A stretch of DNA of 34,438 nt from JAJDFU01 sp964640855. GTDB taxonomy: Bacteria > Bacteroidota > Bacteroidia > Chitinophagales > Saprospiraceae. A program made the translations under genes and the position numbers. Below the pieces are notes generated by a model, which saw only the letters and a list, made by a program, of their open reading frames with translations, was not told the origin of the DNA and made no database searches. The stretch lies in NCBI GenBank assembly GCA_964640855.1, contig CAZXIX010000041.1:1-34438 (forward strand), given 5' to 3'. Positions 23,558-30,325 of the stretch are shown here, piece after piece. Positions within the stretch are counted from its first letter, which is position 1. Each line of letters starts with the position of its first letter.

Positions 23558-24913
23558 TCAGAAATTCTCAGAGGTTCGGGCGGCTACATCTGTGAAGAGG
23601 TTGCCCCCGTCCCGCAGGTCCACATAGGTTGCGTTCAGACGTCCCGTGCGGCGCAGATCCACCCAACGGTGACCGCCTTCTGCCCAGAGTGAGTAGCGGC
23701 GCTGAAACAGAATTTCGTCAATCAGTTCGTCTTCGGAGGTACCGCCGGTATAATCTCCGACCCCCCAGGTATTGCGCACCACATTGATCAGGTTGACCGC
23801 TTCCCCGGTATTGCCGAGGCGGGCTTCCGCTTCGGCGCTGATCAGGATCAATTCTTCATTGCGGATGAAAGGGATCGGGCTGGTATTGGTTGCCCAGCGG
23901 GCATCCTGATACCTTCCTTCCAGGTCCGGCAGGTTACCGTTGGTAGCGGGATTTTCAACCCTTTCGGCAAATTTGGCCAGGCGACCATCGTTCGGCAAAG
24001 CGTCTTCGATCACAGCCGGGTGTACAACGAGGATGGTAGAAGTCTCCCGATCCAGCGGATAGAAAAGGGGATTATTGATATCCGGAGCTTCTCCGTAAAC
24101 GTGCTGCGGGCCTACCATCATCTTATCGGCAGAACCGGCGTCGACCTGGGCATCGATGAAGGAATCGGCCAATGCAGCCTGCGCAGCGGCCCAGTCTTCC
24201 GCATACAAGGCTGCCCGGGCGGCGATGGCGCGGTTTACCTGCGCAAAGGTGGCCGGAGTGTTGAAACCTTCGAAGCCGGAAGACAGGGTAAAGAAGAAAG
24301 AACTCCCTCCCTGGTTGAGTTCGCCGTTGGCCTCGTCGAGAATCCGACGGATTTCCGTCAGGGCCTGATCGAAGTTAACGCGCGGGCCCAGGTTATTGAA
24401 ATCGGCTACGTCGACCCGGATGCCTTTTTCGCCTTGCTGCAGCAAGGGCCAGAGTAATTGGTAGGCTTTGATCGTTTTGGCGAAGCCGGATAGCCCATTG
24501 GCCTCTTCGGCGGTGAGCACATCCGTATTATCAGCTGCATCGAGGATGACATTCGCCTGCTTGACGGCCAAATAAGGCGAAACGTACGTTCCCCCGGAAG
24601 CAAAAAAGTCCGGGTAGGTTTCGGTGATGTTAATCCCCAGCCAGTCTACGGTGAAGCGCGGGTCGGAGCCGAAGAAAGCCCAGACCTCCCGGCCGAAACA
24701 ACCAAACATCTCGGTGGCATTGTCAAAATATTCCCGGTGGCGGGCTTCCAGGCCAGTGATCAAACCCTGAAGTTCGGCTTTGGAGGCTCCATTGAGCACG
24801 CTTCCCAGAGAGGGATTGTTGGGGTCGGTCACCTCATCGATCTCGCAGGCGGAGAAAGCCAGCAGGCCGAGTGTGAAGGTGAGGACCAGCGAAAATTTAT
24901 GTTTGAAATTCAT
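23558..24913 (-). CDS. RagB/SusD family nutrient-binding lipoprotein
   Basis: A 451-residue surface lipoprotein that acts as the lid and ligand-binding partner of its TonB-dependent SusC channel. The signal peptide ends in the lipobox LAFSAC with Cys23, and the following residues EIDE are acidic, fitting surface export of Bacteroidota lipoproteins. SusD-like helical repeats run through the middle (LSGFAKTIKAYQLLW), and the C-terminal RNEELILISAEAEARLG and QRRYSLWAEGGHRWVDLRRTGRL blocks are classic for the family. It follows susC by 18 bp in the same operon. No glycoside hydrolase, sulfatase or peptidase is beside it, so the ligand (glycan, peptide or other) is not indicated. Confidence 0.94.
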   Translation of the reverse strand: MNFKHKFSLVLTFTLGLLAFSACEIDEVTDPNNPSLGSVLNGASKAELQGLITGLEARHREYFDNATEMFGCFGREVWAFFGSDPRFTVDWLGINITETYPDFFASGGTYVSPYLAVKQANVILDAADNTDVLTAEEANGLSGFAKTIKAYQLLWPLLQQGEKGIRVDVADFNNLGPRVNFDQALTEIRRILDEANGELNQGGSSFFFTLSSGFEGFNTPATFAQVNRAIAARAALYAEDWAAAQAALADSFIDAQVDAGSADKMMVGPQHVYGEAPDINNPLFYPLDRETSTILVVHPAVIEDALPNDGRLAKFAERVENPATNGNLPDLEGRYQDARWATNTSPIPFIRNEELILISAEAEARLGNTGEAVNLINVVRNTWGVGDYTGGTSEDELIDEILFQRRYSLWAEGGHRWVDLRRTGRLNATYVDLRDGGNLFTDVAARTSENF

Positions 24914-24931
24914 ACTGCTTTCGTTTTCAGA

Positions 24932-27892
24932 TTAAAAATCGAGTTTGACGTGGAAGAACAGGCGGCGAGAGCTGGGGTAAGGAGTTACTTCGATGTTACC
25001 CGTTACCGGCTGCGTACCGAAGTTGGATACTTCGGGATCGTAACTGCCGTAGTTGGTCCACAAAAGCAAGTTGTTGGCCGAACCTCCCAGCTTGATCCGC
25101 TTCAGGATGCTGTTCTGCAACGGGATCGTGTAGTATAGACCGAGTTCCCGCAGCTTCAGATAGCTGGTAGGCTGGATGTACACGCCGGTATTTCCTCCGG
25201 ACCATTCAGCAACGCGTTGGTTTGCGAAGTCCAATCCTTCGGGTGTCGTTCCTCCCAGGTCCCAAAGCAGAGCCGATAGGTTGATGGCATTTCCACCCTC
25301 TTGATAGTGGAACAAGAAGGTGAAATCGAAATTCTTCAGGAAAGTGATCTGGTTAAACCAGGACATACTGAAATCCGGCTGCCGGTCTCCGTAGGGAGTC
25401 AGGCCCAGCGGCGTGTCTTGGGTATCGGTGCCCGTATTGGGGTTACCCACGATAAGCGTTGGGGAGAGCCCTTCAGCGAATACGTAAGTTCCGAGCGAGG
25501 GTCCGAATCCGCCGGTTGTTTGAGTCGGTACGTCCAACCGGGTGATCTCCGAGCGGTTTTGCCAATACATGATCCGGAAAGACCAGTTGAAGTTTTCGGA
25601 GAGGACCGGATTAGCTCCCAGGCTGAGTTCGAATCCCCGGTTAACAAGATCTGCGGCATTGGTTGCCAGAATGGTTTGTCCTGCGGATTCGGGAAGTTGG
25701 CTGTCCAGGATCAGATCACGGACCACCTTATTATAGTAGGTTCCTTCAAACGTGAGCCGGTTGTTCAGAAATCCGAGATCTACACCGAACTCAAATTCTG
25801 CAGAAGTTTCAGGAATCAGGTCGGGATCAACAGCCCGGGTACCGACCTGGGCTCCGGTCTGCCCGGCGATCAGCTGCGCATCGAGCGATTCAAAGGTTTG
25901 TCCAAAGTTGGGCAGACCCCCGGTTTCGCCGTAAGCCGCACGAAGCTTAACCTGATCAGCAAAGCCCAGGTCGAAGAAGTTATGCAGATTCAGGGCCAGC
26001 GAGGCCTTGGGGAAAGCATAGTATCGGTCTTGATCCCGGTTGAGGGTGGACTTGTCGAAACGAATCCCCAACGAGACGGCGATCCGGTCCTTCCAGTTCA
26101 AATCCTCCTGAATGACAAACCCTACGTCGGTAACGGTTGCCTCTTCCTGGTCCTGGATCGAAACGACCCGTGCCCAGAACAAGTTGGTCTGGCCGGCCGA
26201 AAGACCGCGTCCGCGCGTCAGCTGAAATACTCTGCGCTGATCGAGACGGACCGCCCCGGCAGAAGTGGTAGAGGTGATTCCGCTGTTGCCAATGTCCGCA
26301 TTGAAGACCAGAAAACCCTGAATGTTGGTATTCAGGTCGTCCTGGCGGCCGTGCATCACATCGCCCGGGTTGGCCTGGGCTTGTTGGTGCTGCAGGATTT
26401 CCGGGAAATAGACGAGGGTGTTGCCGCTCAAATAATCCACCCCTCCGTTCACTTTGAACTTCAATCCGGTTTTGTTGGTGGTAAAGATGTCCCATTCAAA
26501 ATCGGCCGCGGTGATGAAGCGGTCGACCGCCTGTTCGTTCCGTCCCAAATCGGCAACGGCGATCGGGTTGTCATTGAAATAAGGACTGTTGGGATAGTTT
26601 CCGTTCTCATCCGGAAACAGGTCGGCATAGGTCGGGGTGTAGGCGATGTTGTAACCGATGGACCCGCCTGTGTTGTTCTGGTTTCCGGTGAAACCCCGCT
26701 GGTTTTCGGAGCGTACGTAGTTGGTGTTGAGAGAAACCCGTATCCGGTCGGAGAGCCGGGCTCCGACATTGGCCCGGATGGAGTAGCGGTCGAAGCCGGT
26801 ATTACGCACGATACCCTCCTCTGAGGTCCATCCCCCGGAAACGTAATAGTTCACTACTTCGCTTCCGCCGGAGATGCTCAGTTGGGTATTGGAAAGCAGG
26901 GCGTTGTCGCCATAGAAAAACTCTTCCCAGTCCGTGATGCGTCCTTCGGCCTGTGCTTCGGCCAGGCGCTGCTGTTCGAGAGCGCCCCGGTCGCCGGTTC
27001 CGTAGAAGGCTTCCACCTTGGCAGCATCCCAGTCGTCAAAATTCTGGAAATTCTGGCCCTGGGCCACACCAATGTCTTGAGAAAGGGAAATGCGCGGCGC
27101 GCCGGTTGTTCCTTTCTTGGTGGTGATGATGATTACCCCCGCATTGGCTCGGGTCCCGTAGATGGCCGCAGCGGAAGGTCCTTTCAGGACTTCAATTTTC
27201 TCGATGTCGTCGGGGTTGATGTCGGCGATCCGGTTGGAGCTGCCGTCCTGCGAGGTAGCGTTCTGGCCGCCGTTGGCTCCGGATACCTGGGTACGGCCGT
27301 TTCGGATGGTGGAGTTGTTGACGTATACTCCGTCGATGATGTAAAGCGGCTGAGAGGACCCTGCCCCCAGGGTAGATACCCCGCGGAGTTGAACGTTGAC
27401 GCCTCCGCCGGGAGCTCCTGAATTGGCGCTCATCTGCACCCCCGGAATTTTGCCGAAAAGAGCGTTGTCAACGGACTGCTGTTGGGTTTGCCCGTGAAGT
27501 TCCTCGGCATTTATCGAGGTGACGGCATTACCGGCGTTGGCCCGTTTCACTCCGGAGGCCAGGCCGGTCACGACCACCTCCTCCAGTCGGGCAAAGTCTT
27601 CCTCCATGGAGACCTGGACCACATTATCGGAAGGAGAAACCGGTATTTCCAATGACTTGAAACCGGTGTAGGACAAAACAAGCGTTCCTTCGTCGCCCGG
27701 TACTTCGATCGCAAAATTGCCATCGAGATCGGAAACGGTACCTCGGGTAGTACCTTCTACGATGACCGTAACTCCGATCAGAGGCTCATCCGTTGGATCC
27801 GTTACGTTTCCCGTAACGGTAAATTGCGCCTGGACAGCCCCCGCAAGGAGGATTAGGCCAAGCAGCATACCAAGCCTTGAAAAGTACTTCAT
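24932..27892 (-). CDS. SusC/RagA-type TonB-dependent outer-membrane receptor
   Basis: A 986-residue outer-membrane channel. The ATG at 27892 starts a signal peptide (MKYFSRLGMLLGLILLAGAVQAQ); the open frame further up is not signal-like. Residues about 24-105 are a carboxypeptidase-regulatory-like beta domain (VTGNVTDPTDEPLIGVTV), next comes EEVVVTG, which is the SusC-type TonB-box region, then the plug with LRGVSTLGAGSSQPLYIIDG and IEKIEVLKGPSAAAIYGTRA. The remainder is a 22-strand-type barrel ending in VKLDF, with a terminal Phe for BAM assembly. It imports bulky nutrients with energy from TonB-ExbBD, together with the SusD made from the next gene. No sigma/anti-sigma pair is adjacent. Confidence 0.96.
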   Translation of the reverse strand: MKYFSRLGMLLGLILLAGAVQAQFTVTGNVTDPTDEPLIGVTVIVEGTTRGTVSDLDGNFAIEVPGDEGTLVLSYTGFKSLEIPVSPSDNVVQVSMEEDFARLEEVVVTGLASGVKRANAGNAVTSINAEELHGQTQQQSVDNALFGKIPGVQMSANSGAPGGGVNVQLRGVSTLGAGSSQPLYIIDGVYVNNSTIRNGRTQVSGANGGQNATSQDGSSNRIADINPDDIEKIEVLKGPSAAAIYGTRANAGVIIITTKKGTTGAPRISLSQDIGVAQGQNFQNFDDWDAAKVEAFYGTGDRGALEQQRLAEAQAEGRITDWEEFFYGDNALLSNTQLSISGGSEVVNYYVSGGWTSEEGIVRNTGFDRYSIRANVGARLSDRIRVSLNTNYVRSENQRGFTGNQNNTGGSIGYNIAYTPTYADLFPDENGNYPNSPYFNDNPIAVADLGRNEQAVDRFITAADFEWDIFTTNKTGLKFKVNGGVDYLSGNTLVYFPEILQHQQAQANPGDVMHGRQDDLNTNIQGFLVFNADIGNSGITSTTSAGAVRLDQRRVFQLTRGRGLSAGQTNLFWARVVSIQDQEEATVTDVGFVIQEDLNWKDRIAVSLGIRFDKSTLNRDQDRYYAFPKASLALNLHNFFDLGFADQVKLRAAYGETGGLPNFGQTFESLDAQLIAGQTGAQVGTRAVDPDLIPETSAEFEFGVDLGFLNNRLTFEGTYYNKVVRDLILDSQLPESAGQTILATNAADLVNRGFELSLGANPVLSENFNWSFRIMYWQNRSEITRLDVPTQTTGGFGPSLGTYVFAEGLSPTLIVGNPNTGTDTQDTPLGLTPYGDRQPDFSMSWFNQITFLKNFDFTFLFHYQEGGNAINLSALLWDLGGTTPEGLDFANQRVAEWSGGNTGVYIQPTSYLKLRELGLYYTIPLQNSILKRIKLGGSANNLLLWTNYGSYDPEVSNFGTQPVTGNIEVTPYPSSRRLFFHVKLDF

Positions 27893-28233
27893 ACAAGTGA
27901 GTGTTTGGTGATGGAAAAAATGATCAGAATCTTTGCTGGCAGGTTGTCCCTGTCTTTGTGTTAGCAAATGTTGGTTCTTCAGTTGGATTATCGATGTAAT
28001 TATATTTTGAAATAGCCGGCAAGTTAGGGCAATACTGTGGGTTTATTGTTGTTCTTCAGACAAACCCGGAAAAATTACCCGGATCCCGGGCCCCAACATT
28101 CTGTTTTCTGGACTGAAAACAGGAATGACAGGATTAACAGCCCTTTAACCAAATAGCCCAGGGAAAACTTTCTAATCCGGGCTCATGGGCCTAATTTTGT
28201 TTTGAACCAAGCTTAATTCATAAAGTGACATCC
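27893..28233. other. Divergent region between susC and the DUF1573 gene
   Basis: This 341-bp region serves both genes. It carries the + promoter at 28169-28199 and a long inverted repeat: CATTCTGTTTTC (28097-28108) against GAAAACAGGAATG (28115-28127), a 12-bp stem with one bulge and a 6-nt loop. There is no T tail, so an operator or a leader hairpin is more likely than a terminator. No clear susC promoter was identified. Confidence 0.5.
28169..28199 (+). promoter_or_regulatory. Bacteroidota-type promoter for the DUF1573 gene
   Basis: TTTC (28169-28172) is followed after 19 nt by TAATTTTG (28192-28199), a full TAnnTTTG match. Transcription would start near 28206, giving about a 28-nt leader before the ATG at 28234. 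Confidence 0.55.
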
Positions 28234-28668
28234 ATGAAAAAGATCATTCTCCTCCCCGCACTCCTGTTGTGTGTGACTTTCCTTTTTGCCCAGGGAACAG
28301 TCGCAGGACCCGGCCTGCAATTTGAACAAGAGATGCTGGATTACGGTACCATCGAACAAAATTCAGACCCTTTCCGCGTTTTCACTTTTGTGAACAACGG
28401 GAATGAACCGCTTGTGATCAAGCAGGCCAAAGGCTCTTGCGGCTGCACTGTGCCGACCTTTCCCGACAAGCCGGTCATGCCAGGCGAAAAAGCCGAGATC
28501 AAAGTGCGCTACGATACTCGTCGGATCGGTAAGTTTCGTAAAACCGTTACTCTGGTGACCAACGCCACCCCGCCTACTACGGTACTGACCATTTTCGGCG
28601 AGGTGAAAAAACCGGCTCCGGAGCCCGAGGGGGTACCTTCGAATTCCCAGGATCCCTTCAACAATTGA
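28234..28668 (+). CDS. DUF1573 domain exported protein
   Basis: A 144-residue protein with a signal peptide (MKKIILLPALLLCVTFLFAQ) and one DUF1573 domain, an Ig-like (ASPM/SPD-2/Hydin-type) fold common in Bacteroidota envelopes. The hallmark KGSCGCTVPTFP segment is at about 68-79, followed by PGEKAEIKVRYDT and RKTVTLVTN. The C-terminal 20 residues are proline/acidic and probably disordered. The ATG at 28234 is chosen over GTG at 28225 because it starts the signal peptide directly. The function of the family is not established; a periplasmic structural or binding role is likely. Confidence 0.9.
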   Translation: MKKIILLPALLLCVTFLFAQGTVAGPGLQFEQEMLDYGTIEQNSDPFRVFTFVNNGNEPLVIKQAKGSCGCTVPTFPDKPVMPGEKAEIKVRYDTRRIGKFRKTVTLVTNATPPTTVLTIFGEVKKPAPEPEGVPSNSQDPFNN

Positions 28669-28748
28669 TCTTGGACCGGGGCATGAACCCGGGAGCCCGA
28701 TTTACGTTATACTTGCAGCCTGTGTCGATCGACACGGGCTGCTGTCAT

Positions 28749-28820
28749 TAAAAAACCCTTGCTTTGCAAAGCAAGGGTCTCTAACCCAAACAAATAAACA
28801 CAAAAACTACTTTTTCGATA
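28749..28820 (-). ncRNA. Candidate small RNA, about 70 nt
   Basis: On the - strand a perfect 24-nt palindrome (28778-28755, ACCCTTGCTTTG and its complement) is followed by a T run (to 28750), a textbook Rho-independent terminator. No - strand gene ends here: the nearest one to the right is at 29751 and itself stops before an opposing + gene. A promoter-like pair sits just upstream (28826-28856). Promoter and terminator together bracket about 70 nt with no open frame, AT-rich at the 5' half (GTTTTTGTGTTTATTTG). It matches no RNA family I recognise. Confidence 0.4.
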
Positions 28821-28825
28821 CTGTA

Positions 28826-28856
28826 CAAGTATAACCTGTTTCGGTTACAATCACAA
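28826..28856 (-). promoter_or_regulatory. Candidate promoter for the small RNA
   Basis: On the - strand TTG (28856-28854), 20 nt, then TATACTTG (28833-28826), one base off TAnnTTTG. The spacing equals that of the metY leader promoter. Predicted start near 28820. Confidence 0.4.
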
Positions 28857-28986
28857 TTGTTTTTATTGTTTTTTTTAGCAATATGTAGCTGTCACGTTTT
28901 CGAATCTTTAGGACAGGAAAACCCATGTTTTCCAATTGCAAACCGGACGGGTCATGCCTTTACCTTATCCAAAATCCCTTTTCGCT

Positions 28987-29754
28987 ATGATAGCCGTTTT
29001 ATCCCCGGCCAAACGACTCAATGAACAAGTTGCGGAACCATTGCCACACACTTTTCCCCATTTGCTCGAGCAAGCGGAAGAACTGGCCGGCGTTATGAAG
29101 AAAAAATCCAGTCGTCAGCTGCGCAACCTCATGAATATCAGTGAGGATCTGGCAAGTCTGAATGTGCAGCGATATCAGGACATGGAGTTTCCTCCCCAGC
29201 CTGGTCGGGAAAAACAAGCTCTTTTAACCTTTGAAGGCGATGTTTACCAGGGCTTGCAGGCCCATGAACTCTCGGAAGAAGATCTGCTGTTTGCCCAGGA
29301 GCATGTCCGCATTCTTTCGGGCTTGTATGGCTTGCTGCGCCCGCTGGACCTCATTCACCCCTATCGCCTGGAAATGGGCACACCCTTGCAGGTGAAACGA
29401 AAAAAGTCACTCTACCAATTCTGGGACGATCAAATAACCCGGCAGTTGAACGATGATCTGGAAGCATCCGGAACTCCGATTCTTCTGAATCTGGCTTCCA
29501 AAGAATACTTCCAGGCCATCCGGCCCGAAAAGGTCGGGGGCAAGATCCTCCATATCCACTTTAAGGAGGAGCGGGGCGGCGAGCTCAAGATCGTTTCGTT
29601 TTATGCCAAGAAGGCGAGAGGGATGATGGCTCGATTTTTAATAGACCACCGGATCAATGACCCTGAAGGCTTGAAAGATTTTTCAGATGAAGGTTACGGT
29701 TTTCGAGAAGAACTGAGTTCGCAAACCGACTGGATATTCAGCCGGCAGAGTTAA
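28987..29754 (+). CDS. yaaA: YaaA family peroxide-stress protein (DUF328)
   Basis: A 255-residue cytoplasmic protein of the YaaA family. In E. coli YaaA lowers free intracellular iron during H2O2 stress and has been shown to bind DNA. Family blocks are seen throughout: N-terminal MIAVLSPAKRL, LLTFEGDVYQGLQA, VRILSGLYGLLRPLDLIHPYRLEMG, LLNLASKEYF and SFYAKKARGMMARF. The ATG at 28987 starts exactly at the family N-terminus; the upstream extension to 28936 is rejected. The stop codon overlaps the opposing lipoprotein stop by 4 bp. Confidence 0.94.
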   Translation: MIAVLSPAKRLNEQVAEPLPHTFPHLLEQAEELAGVMKKKSSRQLRNLMNISEDLASLNVQRYQDMEFPPQPGREKQALLTFEGDVYQGLQAHELSEEDLLFAQEHVRILSGLYGLLRPLDLIHPYRLEMGTPLQVKRKKSLYQFWDDQITRQLNDDLEASGTPILLNLASKEYFQAIRPEKVGGKILHIHFKEERGGELKIVSFYAKKARGMMARFLIDHRINDPEGLKDFSDEGYGFREELSSQTDWIFSRQS

Positions 29755-30293
29755 TCCGATTCGGTCAACCGCAGAAAATCGGCATAGACCTGCCGGAAGT
29801 AGTTCTTCATTTCTTCTTCCTGCCAAAGCGGGATTTCAGCCCCTTCCCGGACCAGGTAGAACTGCCGGCCCTGCTCCCAACTCTCCAGAATGGCCAGTAC
29901 GGCATCCCGGTGCTCCTCGGGGGATAGTCTCTCTAGGGAAATTTTCCCTTCTTCCTGCTCCGATTCCCAGCGGATGTCCCATGCCCGGTTTTTCAATGCC
30001 GGCGGATGCGATAACAACAACAGGTAAGCCTCATCTTCGAGCCAGTGGTCGGCAATGGATGGTATCAGTTCTTGCGGATCTGCTTGCTGAACCATTTTCT
30101 GCAATTGGAATACGTCGGCGCGGCTTTCCGGGAAGGTGCGACTCTGGTAGTGATAGCTCCGGATGTTCTTGAAATAGATGCGAGAGGGTGGGGTGGTATG
30201 GAAATAGGCTTTGCCCTGAAAAGAAAAGATGTCCTTCTGATCGGTCTGGCATCCAAAAAACAGGCAAATTAGTACTATTGTCGGGTATCTCAT
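29751..30293 (-). CDS. Putative lipoprotein of unknown function
   Basis: A 180-residue protein. MRYPTIVLICLFFGC resembles a short lipoprotein signal with Cys15, although the residues before the cysteine (FFG) are not the standard lipobox. The rest is soluble and charged, with an N-terminal segment YFHTTPPSRIYFKNIRSYHYQ and a helical C-terminal half rich in Glu and Trp. No domain was recognised. The start ATG (30293) lies only 32 bp from the start of the divergent acylase gene, so their promoters must overlap or lie within each other's coding sequence. Confidence 0.65.
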   Translation of the reverse strand: MRYPTIVLICLFFGCQTDQKDIFSFQGKAYFHTTPPSRIYFKNIRSYHYQSRTFPESRADVFQLQKMVQQADPQELIPSIADHWLEDEAYLLLLSHPPALKNRAWDIRWESEQEEGKISLERLSPEEHRDAVLAILESWEQGRQFYLVREGAEIPLWQEEEMKNYFRQVYADFLRLTESD

Positions 30294-30325
30294 TGTATCT
30301 TTTTTGGAACCAGAATCCCAACAAC

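Larger units (their letters stand above)
28669..28986. other. Intergenic region with two long hairpins
   Basis: This 318-bp region has a palindromic hairpin at 28715-28742 (GCAGCC/GGCTGC closing the perfect palindrome GTGTCGATCGACAC) with no T tail on either strand. It also has the small-RNA candidate described separately at 28749-28820 (-). The yaaA promoter must lie in the right part but was not recognised. Confidence 0.5.

Noticed and set aside
25301..26824. A 507-codon open frame on the + strand inside susC
   Set aside because: It lies wholly antisense to a well-supported SusC gene, has no recognisable domain and reflects the codon bias of the true gene.
28715..28742. Palindromic hairpin after the DUF1573 gene considered as its terminator
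   Set aside because: The stem is strong but neither strand has a T tract, so it is only noted as a hairpin.
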